Shown here in pieces: positions 25,313-33,950 of a stretch of 56,357 bases of DNA. The stretch's first letter is position 1; each line of letters starts with the position of its first letter. The notes under the pieces were generated by a model. It was not told the DNA's origin. It made no database searches and saw only the letters and a list, made by a program, of their open reading frames with translations. The translations under genes and the position numbers were made by a program. Source of the DNA: Bacteroidales bacterium (lineage in GTDB: Bacteria > Planctomycetota > Planctomycetia > Gemmatales > Gemmataceae); contig JAIXLE010000096.1 in assembly GCA_026931725.1 (NCBI GenBank), positions 1 to 56,357 of the forward strand, written 5' to 3'.

Positions 25313-26649
25313 AGATCGAACTTTGGAAGATCGCCGACGTGAAGCCGTACCCCAGCAACCCGCGCCAGAACGATGATGCCGTGGAAGCGGTGGCCGCGAG
25401 CCTGAAGGAGTTCGGGTTCCGTCAGCCCATCGTCGTCGATACGGAAGGCGTCATCATCGCCGGGCACACGCGGTTCAAAGCGGCTCAGAAACTCGGCCTT
25501 GATATAGTACCGGTGCATGTCGCCAAAGACCTGACGCCGGAACAGATTCGTGCTTATCGCATCGCGGATAACCAAACCGCGTCGCTGGCGACATGGGATT
25601 ACGACCTGCTCCCCATCGAGATCGGCGCGTTGAAGGAGGCCAACTACGACCTCGGCCTGCTCGGTTTCGACATGGATGAGTTGGCGAAGTTGCTCGATCC
25701 GACGCTGAAGGATGGCTTGGTCGATCCCGACGAAGTGCCGGAACCGCCCGACGCAGCCATCACTCAGCATGGCGACATCTGGGTGCTGGGCGATCACCGT
25801 TTGATGTGCGGCGACAGCAGCAACCCCGCCGATCTGGATCGGCTCTTGAACGGCGTGACCATCCAATTGGTTCATACCGATCCGCCGTACAACGTGGCCG
25901 TTGAACCGCGAAGCAACAACGCCATCGCCGCCGGGCTATCGAGCTTCCCTTCCTCGGATACGCCGCCGGAAAAGCATCATCAGGGATTCGATCTCGCCCG
26001 GCATCCCGGCAAGTCGAAAGCGACCACGAAGAAGCTGCGGCCGAAGGACCGCCCACTGAAGAACGACTTCGTCACGGAAGCCGAGTTCGATGTGTTGCTC
26101 AACGCATGGTTCGGGAACATGGCTCGCGTGCTTGATCCCGGAAGAGGTTTTTACATTTGGGGAGGGTACGCGAATTGCGCCAACTACCCGCCCGCGTTGA
26201 AGGCCAACGAACTCTACTTCTCGCAGTCGATCATCTGGGATAAGCAGCATCCTGTGCTGGGCCGTAAGGATTTCATGGGGGCACATGAGTGGTGCTTCTA
26301 TGGCTGGCGTGAGGGGGCGGCCCACGTTTTTCTCGGCCCGAACAACGCCACCGACCTCTGGCAGGTGAAGAAGGTCAACCCGCAGAACATGGTGCATCTC
26401 ACCGAAAAGCCAGTCGAACTGGCCGTGCGGGCGATGCAGTACTCCTCCCGCGAAGGCGAGCATGTTCTCGATCTCTTCGGCGGTTCGGGTTCCACCCTGA
26501 TCGCCGCGGAGCAAACGGGACGGAAAGCATTCCTCATGGAACTCGATCCGCTCTACGTCGATGTGATCGTGAACCGCTGGGAGCAGTTCACCGGCAAGAA
26601 AGCGGAACGCATTGCGGCGAAGCCGGAGGTCAAAATGTCACAGCAATGA
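25309..26649 (+). CDS. ParB-domain DNA methyltransferase (N4-cytosine/N6-adenine)
   Basis: 446 residues. Residues 1-110 form a ParB/Srx-like domain (WKIADVKPYPSNPRQN, IIAGHTRFKAAQKLGL). The methyltransferase domain has the catalytic DPPY (191-194) before the SAM-binding motif FGGSGST (about 388-394), the beta-class order. Such ParB-methylase fusions are common in phages, where they mark phage DNA against restriction or regulate. The start is the ATG overlapping the upstream stop. No cognate endonuclease is present, so it looks like an orphan methylase. Its last codons overlap a short direct repeat (GTCACAGCAATG). Confidence 0.9.
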   Translation: MKIELWKIADVKPYPSNPRQNDDAVEAVAASLKEFGFRQPIVVDTEGVIIAGHTRFKAAQKLGLDIVPVHVAKDLTPEQIRAYRIADNQTASLATWDYDLLPIEIGALKEANYDLGLLGFDMDELAKLLDPTLKDGLVDPDEVPEPPDAAITQHGDIWVLGDHRLMCGDSSNPADLDRLLNGVTIQLVHTDPPYNVAVEPRSNNAIAAGLSSFPSSDTPPEKHHQGFDLARHPGKSKATTKKLRPKDRPLKNDFVTEAEFDVLLNAWFGNMARVLDPGRGFYIWGGYANCANYPPALKANELYFSQSIIWDKQHPVLGRKDFMGAHEWCFYGWREGAAHVFLGPNNATDLWQVKKVNPQNMVHLTEKPVELAVRAMQYSSREGEHVLDLFGGSGSTLIAAEQTGRKAFLMELDPLYVDVIVNRWEQFTGKKAERIAAKPEVKMSQQ

Positions 26650-26753
26650 CACAGAGAAGTCACAGCAATGTCACAGGCTTGCCACCGGTTCGCCCACGTT
26701 GGCGCGTGGGGCGTTGGAGGGGAGGCTTTGAAGAGGAACGCGATCAACGAGAA

Positions 26754-26774
26754 GACGCCGCGTAACGCGGCGTC
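26754..26774. terminator. Hairpin between convergent genes
   Basis: GACGCCGCG-TAA-CGCGGCGTC is a perfect 9-bp stem with a 3-base loop, between the plus-strand methylase and the minus-strand HARE-HTH gene. It lacks a T run but could terminate in both directions. Confidence 0.5.
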
Positions 26775-26802
26775 GTGGGCGAAAGGCGAGCGTTCTCGCT
26801 TA

Positions 26803-26881
26803 GAGACTGTCCCAGGAGCCCGGTTTTGCCCTGCGAAACTGCTGGAAAACAAGGGATTTTCGGGGCTTATGGGACAGTCTC
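26803..26881. mobile_element. 79-bp MITE with TTA target duplication
   Basis: The ends GAGACTGTCCCA (26803-26814) and TGGGACAGTCTC (26870-26881) are perfect 12-bp inverted repeats, and the imperfect match continues inwards (AGCCCGG against AGCCCCG). TTA flanks both sides (26800-26802 and 26882-26884). Such ends and TNA targets are typical of IS5-family (IS427-like) elements; there is no coding capacity. The right TTA supplies the TAA stop codon of the minus-strand gene. Confidence 0.75.
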
Positions 26882-27382
26882 TTAGGCGTTGCTGGCGAAG
26901 TGCCCCTTGCTGGTCTTGGCGAAGCGGGCTTCCTTCCCTTTGGCTCCGATCTCGCGGAGGATGGCGGCGTAGAGCGTGGCGTGCGGGGTCTTCCCGCCGG
27001 GGCTGGTCCAGTATCCCGCCTTGGCCATCGCGTCGATCATCTCCTTCGCGTTCATCGGCTGGCCCACTTCCGCGAGAACCTTCGCCGCCGCGTCCAAGGC
27101 GCTCAGATTCTTGGGCTTCGCATCCGTGGTGGGCTTCGCCTTCTTCGCAGGCTTTTCCGGCGGGTCGCTGATCCCGTGAATGTCGCCCGCTTCGCGGAAG
27201 GCTGCACTCAGCGAGCCTTCGACCAGCTTGGGGGCTTTGGCCTTCTTCGTGGGCTTGGCGATCTCCACCAAGATTCCGCCGCCCGCATCGATGATTTCGG
27301 GCTTGGCTTCTGGGGCGGGCTTCGCCTTCGCGGGAGCCTTCTTCGGGGCGGTCTTGGTCGTCTTCGTGGTCTTCTTGCTCAT
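26882..27382 (-). CDS. HARE-HTH domain protein with Lys/Ala/Pro-rich N-terminus
   Basis: 166 residues from ATG 27382 (minus). The first 90 residues are low complexity, basic and histone-H1-like (KTTKTAPKKAPAKAKPAPE). The C-terminal 70 residues match the HARE-HTH winged helix: LSALDAAAKVLAEVGQPMN, MIDAMAKAGYWTSPGGKTP, and LYAAILREIG...FAKTSKGHFA. HARE-HTH domains occur in restriction, RNA polymerase delta and chromatin proteins and are thought to read DNA modification. A ParB-methyltransferase is the convergent neighbour, which makes recognition of phage-modified DNA an attractive but unproven idea. The stop codon lies in the target duplication of the MITE. Confidence 0.8.
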   Translation of the reverse strand: MSKKTTKTTKTAPKKAPAKAKPAPEAKPEIIDAGGGILVEIAKPTKKAKAPKLVEGSLSAAFREAGDIHGISDPPEKPAKKAKPTTDAKPKNLSALDAAAKVLAEVGQPMNAKEMIDAMAKAGYWTSPGGKTPHATLYAAILREIGAKGKEARFAKTSKGHFASNA

Positions 27383-27464
27383 GTTCGTCTCCGGTATGTG
27401 AGGGGTTGGCTGCCTCGTCAGGCGGCGGGAACCACCCGCCGCTACGCCCGAAGGCGTTTCGGCG

Positions 27465-27692
27465 TTACCCGTTCTTGCGATCAAGGAAGGCGATGACTTC
27501 GAGGAGCATCGCGTTGACATGGTTGATGTCTCCAACGTGCCCCCAGTGGATCGGGTGGTCGTCGTTGCCCGGAGCGGGCATCTCGAAAAGGAGTTCGCCG
27601 ATCCGTTGCACAAGGTCTTGTGCGACCAGGTGAGCGTTCTCGTAAGCGGCTTCCGCTTGCAGCTTCGGCTTCTTGTTCTTGGCGTTCGACAT
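27465..27692 (-). CDS. Small hypothetical protein
   Basis: 75 residues from ATG 27692 (minus), with GGAGAA upstream on that strand. A basic start (MSNAKNKKPKLQAEAAYENA) is followed by a helical segment (LVAQDLVQRIGELLFEM) and HVGDINHVNAMLLEVIAFLD. It lies 82 bp before the HARE-HTH gene in the same direction, so they probably form an operon read against the rest of the phage. No family recognised. Confidence 0.6.
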   Translation of the reverse strand: MSNAKNKKPKLQAEAAYENAHLVAQDLVQRIGELLFEMPAPGNDDHPIHWGHVGDINHVNAMLLEVIAFLDRKNG

Positions 27693-27815
27693 CGTGGTTC
27701 TCCGCTGGCGGTGTGTTCGCGTGTTCATCAATCCGCGTGACACACAGTTACGATTGAATCGCGGGACAGGGAAGCGCAGAACGCCTGCTTTTCCTGAGAT
27801 TTTTGGAGATTCTGC

Positions 27816-28019
27816 GTGGCCGAAAATGCTTTGAATCCGACCGCCATTTCCGTGGCGAACGCCGCCCGGCTGCTCACCCGCGCCTTCGGCTCGCCGGTGA
27901 CGGAAGAGATGCTCCGCAAGGACATCGAAACGGGTGCGCCCACGAACAGAGACGGAAGCATCAACTTAGTTCACCTGGCCGCGTGGCTGGTGAAACAGGA
28001 GGGACGTAGTGGCGAGTGA
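27816..28019 (+). CDS. Small HTH protein before terminase (small-terminase candidate)
   Basis: 67 residues from GTG 27816 (TTGGAGA 9 bases upstream). The pattern NAARLLTRAFGSPVTEEMLR ... INLVHLAAWLVKQEG resembles the N-terminal DNA-binding part of Nu1-like small terminases. The first 65 residues of the following large terminase show the same layout (EVCRLLN ... ISERQLYRH ... VDLLRYVAWLV), as if duplicated. It overlaps that gene by 11 bp. Likely role: DNA recognition during packaging. Confidence 0.65.
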   Translation: MAENALNPTAISVANAARLLTRAFGSPVTEEMLRKDIETGAPTNRDGSINLVHLAAWLVKQEGRSGE

Positions 28020-30276
28020 TCCGCGACGATTGAAGCCGTCCGAAGTGTGCCGCTTGCTGAACTCGACGCCGCTCGGCGAGGTGATCAGCGAACGGCAACT
28101 CTATCGCCATCGCTCCCGCGCCGGGATGCGCATCGGCGACGGCAAGCACGTTGACCTTCTTCGCTACGTCGCGTGGCTGGTCACGGAGCGGCACGCCCCG
28201 AAGCCGGAGCCGGAAGCCGATCCGTATGCCGTGGTGAAGGAACGCTCGCGCCTTCGCAACCGGGCGATTGCCCTGGCGGGCCGCGACATCGGCGAGTTGC
28301 CCGACGTGGTGAATGCGGAACGAAAAGCGAAAGCGGCAACCGACTTCCGTTACTTCTGCGACAGTTACTTCCCACTCACGTTCTCGTTGCCGTGGTCCGA
28401 CGACCACCTCAAGGTGATCGGCCGCATCGAGCAGGCGGTCCTTCGCGGTGGATTGTTCGCCCTCGCTATGCCGCGTGGTTCCGGGAAAAGCACCATCTCC
28501 GAATGTGCCTGCATCTGGGCGGTGCTGTACGGGCACCGCGAATTCGTCTGCTTGATCGGCAGTGACGAAGGGCATGCGATGGACATGCTCGATGCCATCA
28601 AAACGGAACTCGATGGCAACGAACTGCTACTCGAAGACTTCCCGGAAGTGGTCTACCCGATCCACTGCTTGGATGGCATCGCCAACCGTTGCAGCGGCCA
28701 GCTTTACAAGGAGGAGCGCACGCACATCGGCTGGACGGCCCGCGAAATCGTACTGCCCACCATCGCCGAAAGCACGGCGTCCGGTGCGATCATCAAAGTG
28801 GCAGGCATCACCGGGCGTATTCGCGGCATGAAGTACAAGCGCGTGGACGGCAAGACAGTGCGGCCGAACTTGATCATCATTGACGATCCGCAAACCGACG
28901 AAAGCGCCCGCAGTCTCAGCCAGTGTGCCACCCGCGAAAGCATCCTCGCGGGTGCGGTGTTGGGCCTCGCTGGGCCGGGGCGGAAGATATCCGGCATTAT
29001 GCCCTGCACGGTGATTCGTCCTGGCGACATGGCCGACAACATCCTTTCCCGCGACAAGCACCCGGAGTGGAATGGCGAGCGGACGAAGATGGTTTACTCG
29101 TTCCCCACGGACGAAGCGTTGTGGAAGAAGTACGCCGAGATTCGTGCGGAGAGTTTGCGGGAAGGGCGTGAAGGCGTCGAGGCCACGGAGTTCTACCGCC
29201 GGAACCAACCAGCGATGGACGAAGGTTCGCGGGTCGCTTGGCCCGCTCGGTTCAATCACGATGAACTCTCCGGCATCCAACACGCGATGAACCTGCGGCT
29301 GCAGGACGAAGCGGCGTTCTTCGCCGAGTATCAGAACGAGCCATTGCTCGAAGAGGTCGGCGGCGATGATGAACTCACGGCCGATCAGATCGCCGGGAAG
29401 TTCAATCGCCGCGGTAGTGGCGAAGTGCCGCTCGGTTGCAACCACATCTCCGCGTTCATCGACGTGCAGGGGTCGCTCTTGTTCTGGGTCGTTTGTGCTT
29501 GGGAAGACGATTTCACTGGCTACGTCCTCGACTACGGCACCTGGCCCGACCAACGCCGAGCCTACTTCACGCTCCGTGAAGCCAACCCCACCCTTGCCGT
29601 CGCCACGGGCGCGGCAGGGCAAGAAGGAGCGATCTATCAGGGGTTGGAGAAACTCTCCGGCTCGATCCTCGGCCGCGATTGGCAACGGGATGATGGAGCC
29701 GTGATGCGGATCGAACGCTGTCTGATCGACGCCAACTGGGGGACTTCGACCGACATCGTGTACCAGTTCTGCCGCGAGTCGGCGTTCGCCTCGGTGGTGA
29801 CGCCCGCTCACGGGCGCTTCGTGGGTGCATCGAGCCAGCCGTTCAGCGAATACAAGCGTCGGCCCGGCGACCGGGTTGGCCACCACTGGCGCATTCCGAA
29901 TGTCCAAGGAAAACGTGCAGTGCGGCACGTGTTGTTCGATACGAACTTCTGGAAATCGTTCGTGCAGGCCCGGCTTGCCGTGTTGCTCGGCGACCGAGGC
30001 TGTTTGTCTCTCTTCGGCGATCATCCCGAAACCCACCGGCTCTTCTCCGATCACCTCACGGCGGAATACCGCGTGAAGACGGAAGGGCGTGGCCGCACGG
30101 TCGATGAATGGAAGATGCGCCCGGAACGAAGCGATAACCACTGGCTCGACGGCGTCGTCGGCTGCGCCGTGGCCGCATCCATGCAGGGCTGTTCTCTCCC
30201 CGGAACCGAGGGGAAACCGGCTCCGAAGCGAGAGCGAGTGAGCTTCCGAGATCTGCAACGCAAGTCAAGGAAGTGA
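28009..30276 (+). CDS. Phage terminase large subunit (GpA-like), with extra N-terminal HTH
   Basis: 755 residues from GTG 28009. Residues 8-65 look like an HTH domain unusual for a large subunit. The ATPase has Walker A MPRGSGKST (154-162) and Walker B NLIIIDDPQTDE (about 285-296). The nuclease half contains FIDVQGSLLFWVVCAWE (an Asp-bearing strand) and DNHWLDGVVGCAVAAS near the end. The size and order fit lambda GpA-type terminases, which cut concatemers and pump DNA into the prohead. The portal lies downstream with one small gene between. Confidence 0.9.
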   Translation: MASDPRRLKPSEVCRLLNSTPLGEVISERQLYRHRSRAGMRIGDGKHVDLLRYVAWLVTERHAPKPEPEADPYAVVKERSRLRNRAIALAGRDIGELPDVVNAERKAKAATDFRYFCDSYFPLTFSLPWSDDHLKVIGRIEQAVLRGGLFALAMPRGSGKSTISECACIWAVLYGHREFVCLIGSDEGHAMDMLDAIKTELDGNELLLEDFPEVVYPIHCLDGIANRCSGQLYKEERTHIGWTAREIVLPTIAESTASGAIIKVAGITGRIRGMKYKRVDGKTVRPNLIIIDDPQTDESARSLSQCATRESILAGAVLGLAGPGRKISGIMPCTVIRPGDMADNILSRDKHPEWNGERTKMVYSFPTDEALWKKYAEIRAESLREGREGVEATEFYRRNQPAMDEGSRVAWPARFNHDELSGIQHAMNLRLQDEAAFFAEYQNEPLLEEVGGDDELTADQIAGKFNRRGSGEVPLGCNHISAFIDVQGSLLFWVVCAWEDDFTGYVLDYGTWPDQRRAYFTLREANPTLAVATGAAGQEGAIYQGLEKLSGSILGRDWQRDDGAVMRIERCLIDANWGTSTDIVYQFCRESAFASVVTPAHGRFVGASSQPFSEYKRRPGDRVGHHWRIPNVQGKRAVRHVLFDTNFWKSFVQARLAVLLGDRGCLSLFGDHPETHRLFSDHLTAEYRVKTEGRGRTVDEWKMRPERSDNHWLDGVVGCAVAASMQGCSLPGTEGKPAPKRERVSFRDLQRKSRK

Positions 30277-30299
30277 CCATTTCGTCAGATTTCGTCATC

Positions 30300-30334
30300 T
30301 CGCGGACAACTCAAAAACAGACGGCGTAAGTAAC
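30300..30334 (+). promoter_or_regulatory. Conserved 35-bp promoter-like motif, copy C
   Basis: GGACAA (30304-30309), 17 bases, TAAGTA (30327-30332). It lies 24 bp after the terminase stop and 40 bp before the head gene operon. The downstream GAGGCGC.TAC also resembles copies A and B. Confidence 0.6.
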
Positions 30335-30374
30335 GTGCGAGGCGCATACGTCGCAACCGATTTTCGGTTCTGAA

Positions 30375-30596
30375 ATGCCCTCATCGGGGCTTTCGCCAAT
30401 GCCGGACGAACTCGACGAGACCATCGAACAGAACGCGAAAGGCCCGGCGAAAGCCTCGGGCGACGCCGGTTCCGTCGAGCAGCACCCGCTCCCCGACCAG
30501 ATCGAAGCGGATCGTTACCTCGCGGCCAAAGAAGCCGCGAAGAAGGGCAATCGCGGCCTGCGGTTCAACAAACTCGTACCTCCGGGGGCCGACTGA
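30375..30596 (+). CDS. Small head-region protein
   Basis: 73 residues from ATG 30375. The acidic first half (PDELDETIEQNAKGPAKASG) is followed by IEADRYLAAKEAAKKGNRGL. It occupies the place of the gpW-like connector between terminase and portal, and the portal ATG comes directly after its stop. The similarity to gpW is weak by eye, so the function is left open. Confidence 0.65.
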   Translation: MPSSGLSPMPDELDETIEQNAKGPAKASGDAGSVEQHPLPDQIEADRYLAAKEAAKKGNRGLRFNKLVPPGAD

Positions 30597-32039
30597 ATGC
30601 TTCGTTGGCTCACCAACATCTGGAACGCAAAGCCGCAACGCGAGCGAGTTGTGCGCGTTGTGCGTGCCCGCTACGACGCGGCCGTCACGAATGACGACAA
30701 CCGTCGTCATTGGGCGAACGCCGACGGGCTTTCCGCGAATTCGGCCAACAGCCCCGAAGTGCGGCGAATCCTGCGGAACCGTGCCCGCTACGAGGTCGCC
30801 AACAACAGTTACGCGAAAGGGATCGTCCTCTCGCTTGCAAACGACGTAATCGGCACCGGCCCGCGTTTGCAGTTGCTCACCGAGAGCGATGAAGCCAATC
30901 GGCAAATCGAAAGCGAGTTCGCTCGCTGGGCCACGGCCGTTCGACTGCCGGAGAAACTCCGCACGATGCGGTGCGCTCGCGCCACGGACGGCGAATCTTT
31001 TGCCCTGTTGACGAGCAATCCGAAGCTGCCGCACGCCGTGCAACTCGATTTGAAACTCGTCGAAGCCGACTGCGTGACGACACCCGATCCGAACCTGAAC
31101 GCCACGGTCGATGGCATTCTGTTCGATTCGTGGAACAACCCGGTCGAGTACCACGTTCTCCGCGAACATCCCGGCGAGTCGCTGTTTTGTCGTCTACTGA
31201 AGTACGACCGCGTGCCCGCGGAGACGATGCTGCATTGGTTCCGCATGGATCGCCCCGGTCAGGCTCGCGGCATCCCGGACATCACGCCGGCGCTGCCGCT
31301 CTTCGCCCAACTGCGGCGGTTCACGCTGGCGGTGCTGGCGGCTGCTGAAACCGCCGCCGACTTCGCGGGCATTCTGTACACCGATGCGCCCGCCAGCGGC
31401 GAAGCCGATTCCGCCGAACCGTTCGAGCCAATCGAACTGGAAAAGCGGGCGCTCGTGACGATGCCGGGCGGATGGAAGATGAGCCAGTTGGAAGCTCAGC
31501 AACCTTGCACCCAGTACGGCGAATTTAAGCACGAAATCATCAACGAAATCGCTCGCTGCTTGAACATGCCGTACTGCGTCGCGGCCGGGAACTCGTCGGC
31601 TTACAACTATGCGTCCGGCAGGCTCGACCACCAGACGTATTTCAAGGCGATCCGGGTCGAACAGAATCACATCGAAGACTTGATTCTGGATCGTTTGTTC
31701 GCGGCATGGCTCGCCGAGGCGATGTTCATTCCCGGCCTTCTGCCCGATGGCCTGGGGCCGTTCGTTGCCCTCGACCACGTCTGGATGTGGGACGGGCAGG
31801 AGCATGTGGACCCTGCCAAAGAAGCCAACGCACAGGCCACCCGGCTCGCCAGCAACACGACCACGCTCGCGTTTGAATACGCCCGCCAGGGGCGGGATTG
31901 GGAAGACGCTTTGCGCCAGCGGGCGAAGGAAGTCGCGTTGATGAAGGAATTGGGGCTGATCTCGGAACAGCCTGCTCAACCCGAAGACACCGAAACGGAG
32001 GAAGAGGATGCCGACGAGCAAGCTCGAACAAGTGCCTGA
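30597..32039 (+). CDS. Phage portal protein (lambda gpB family)
   Basis: 480 residues. The text RRHWANADGLSANSANSPEV and RYEVANNSYAKGIVLSLANDVIGTGPRL is the classical start of the lambda-type portal family. Later come MLHWFRMDRPGQARGIPDI and YCVAAGNSSAYNYASGRLDH, also diagnostic. It forms the dodecameric ring through which DNA enters the capsid. The C-terminal 50 residues are acidic (EDTETEEEDADEQ). Its end overlaps the protease-capsid gene by 32 bp. Confidence 0.93.
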   Translation: MLRWLTNIWNAKPQRERVVRVVRARYDAAVTNDDNRRHWANADGLSANSANSPEVRRILRNRARYEVANNSYAKGIVLSLANDVIGTGPRLQLLTESDEANRQIESEFARWATAVRLPEKLRTMRCARATDGESFALLTSNPKLPHAVQLDLKLVEADCVTTPDPNLNATVDGILFDSWNNPVEYHVLREHPGESLFCRLLKYDRVPAETMLHWFRMDRPGQARGIPDITPALPLFAQLRRFTLAVLAAAETAADFAGILYTDAPASGEADSAEPFEPIELEKRALVTMPGGWKMSQLEAQQPCTQYGEFKHEIINEIARCLNMPYCVAAGNSSAYNYASGRLDHQTYFKAIRVEQNHIEDLILDRLFAAWLAEAMFIPGLLPDGLGPFVALDHVWMWDGQEHVDPAKEANAQATRLASNTTTLAFEYARQGRDWEDALRQRAKEVALMKELGLISEQPAQPEDTETEEEDADEQARTSA

Positions 32040-33918
32040 CAAACTGTTGCTTACCGCCACGATGCAGATCGCCGCCGGTGAAAGCGACGGCAAACCCAAG
32101 CTGCCGCGTTTCGAGATGGTCGCTTATACCGGCGGCTCAATGCGTCTGGGCGGATGGTCGCACCCGGTGGTGGTCGATCTCGCGGGGATGGCGATTCCTT
32201 CGCAGAACCGCCCGATCCGCGTGGGGCACAGTGCCGACCGGCTCGTGGGGCACACCGAAGCGGTCGCCTCGAATTCCGGCCAACTGGTCGCTTCGGGCGT
32301 ACTGAGCATTCCCGGCTCCGACACCGACCGCATCGTCGCCGGCTCCAAGAACGGCTTCCAATGGCAAGCGAGCATCGGGGCCTCGGTCGAGCAGTTCGAG
32401 TTCGTCAAGGATGGCCAAGTGGCTCAAGCCAACGGCCGCGAATTCAGCGGGCCGGTCGTGATCGTCCGCAAATCCACACTCGGAGAAATCAGCTTCGTCG
32501 ATCTCGGCGCGGATGGGAACACCCGCGCCAACGTCGCCGCGAAAGCTTGGGAGAACCCTATGCCGACCACCACTCCACCCGAAACGATCCACGCCGCCGA
32601 CGAAGCGGTGAACGCCGTTCGCACGGCCACCGCCAATGAAACGAAGCGGATCGCGGCCATTCGCAAAATCTACAACGGCCAACTTCCCGACCTGGAAGCC
32701 GAAGCCATCGAGCAAGGCTGGGATGTCTCGAAGGCCGAACTGGAGTTCATTCGCGGCAAACGCCCGGCAGCACCGGCCATTCAAGGTGGCCAGCCTCAGC
32801 GACCGAGCAATGAAATCATTGAAGCGGCCCTCTGCAACACGCTGAAAACGCCAGGGCGTGAGAAGCTCTTCTCGGTGCAGGCGCTGGAAGCCGCCGACAA
32901 GCAATTCAAGGGACTCGGCTTGCAAGAGTTGGTGCTGATGGCGGCACAGGCCAACGGCTACACCGGGCGGATGGTGATCAACACCGAAACCCGCCGAGCC
33001 GTTTTCCATGCTGCGTTCAGCACGAACTCGTTGCCGGGCATCTTCTCGAACGTCGCCAACAAGGAAATGCTGGCGGGCTTCCAGGAAGAAGACCAAACGT
33101 GGCGGGAGATCGCATCGGTAAAATCGGTGAGTGATTTCAAGCAGATCACCAGCTACCGCCTGCTCGACAACATGGAGTACGAAGAACTCCCGCCGGGCGG
33201 CGAAATCAAGCACGGCAAACTCTCGGAAGAGTCGTACACTCGACAGGCACGCACCTACGCCAAGATGTTTTCGCTCACCCGCGAAGACCTGATCAACGAC
33301 GATCTGGGTGCGTTGGAAGATGTCCGTTCCCGGCTCGGCGGCGGTGCGGCTCGCAAATTCAACAGCGTCTTCTGGGGCCGTTTCCTCGACAACTCCGCGT
33401 TCTTCACCGCAGGTCGGGGCAACTCCATCACCGGTGCGACGACGGTTCTCGACATCAACGGCACCGGCTTGCAGGCGGGCATTCTCGCCTTCCGCAAGCT
33501 GAAGTCGGCCGACGGCAATCGCGTCGGCGGCGGACCGACGATCCTGCTTGTACCGCCGGAGTTGCAGTTCATCGCCCAGCGGCTCTTCCAAAGCACGACG
33601 GTGAACACCGGCGGTGCTTCCGCGAACGATTCCGTGCCGAGCGACAACATCCACGCCGGGAAGTATCGCCCGCTGGTTTGCGATTGGCTCTCCGACACCG
33701 CCTTCACCGGCAACTCGGCCAAGGCGTGGTATCTCTTCCGCGCTCCGGGCATCCTGCCGTCCGTCGTGGTCAGTTTCCTCGACGGCGTTCAAACCCCAAC
33801 AGTCGATGCGGCCGACGCCGACTTCAACCAGTTGGGCGTGCAGTTCCGGGGTTACCACGACTTCGGCGTCGATTTCGCCGAGTGGCTCGCCGGGATCAAA
33901 GTCAAAGGCGAAGCGTAA
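32008..33918 (+). CDS. Prohead protease fused to major capsid protein
   Basis: 636 residues. The first 185 residues resemble a Mu-like prohead protease (LTATMQIAAGESDGKPKLPR, RVGHSADRLVGHTEAV, QWQASIGASVEQFEFV, STLGEISFVDLGAD). A Thr/Pro linker (PMPTTTPPETIHA) and a helical scaffold-like segment follow. The remainder (about 310-636) is the major capsid protein (NKEMLAGFQEEDQTWREIAS, YARTYAKMFSLTRED-like region, YLFRAPGILPSVVVSFLDG). Fusions of this kind make protease, scaffold and capsid as one chain that is cut during maturation. Confidence 0.88.
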   Translation: MPTSKLEQVPDKLLLTATMQIAAGESDGKPKLPRFEMVAYTGGSMRLGGWSHPVVVDLAGMAIPSQNRPIRVGHSADRLVGHTEAVASNSGQLVASGVLSIPGSDTDRIVAGSKNGFQWQASIGASVEQFEFVKDGQVAQANGREFSGPVVIVRKSTLGEISFVDLGADGNTRANVAAKAWENPMPTTTPPETIHAADEAVNAVRTATANETKRIAAIRKIYNGQLPDLEAEAIEQGWDVSKAELEFIRGKRPAAPAIQGGQPQRPSNEIIEAALCNTLKTPGREKLFSVQALEAADKQFKGLGLQELVLMAAQANGYTGRMVINTETRRAVFHAAFSTNSLPGIFSNVANKEMLAGFQEEDQTWREIASVKSVSDFKQITSYRLLDNMEYEELPPGGEIKHGKLSEESYTRQARTYAKMFSLTREDLINDDLGALEDVRSRLGGGAARKFNSVFWGRFLDNSAFFTAGRGNSITGATTVLDINGTGLQAGILAFRKLKSADGNRVGGGPTILLVPPELQFIAQRLFQSTTVNTGGASANDSVPSDNIHAGKYRPLVCDWLSDTAFTGNSAKAWYLFRAPGILPSVVVSFLDGVQTPTVDAADADFNQLGVQFRGYHDFGVDFAEWLAGIKVKGEA

Positions 33919-33950
33919 TCCCTCAACCACCCGTACAAGGAGTTTGAAAC

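Noticed and set aside
27780-27815. Fourth copy of the 35-bp promoter motif before the terminase genes
   Set aside because: Nearby bases (TCGCGGGACA, at 27757-27766) match only the first part; the GGCGTA...TAAC half is missing.
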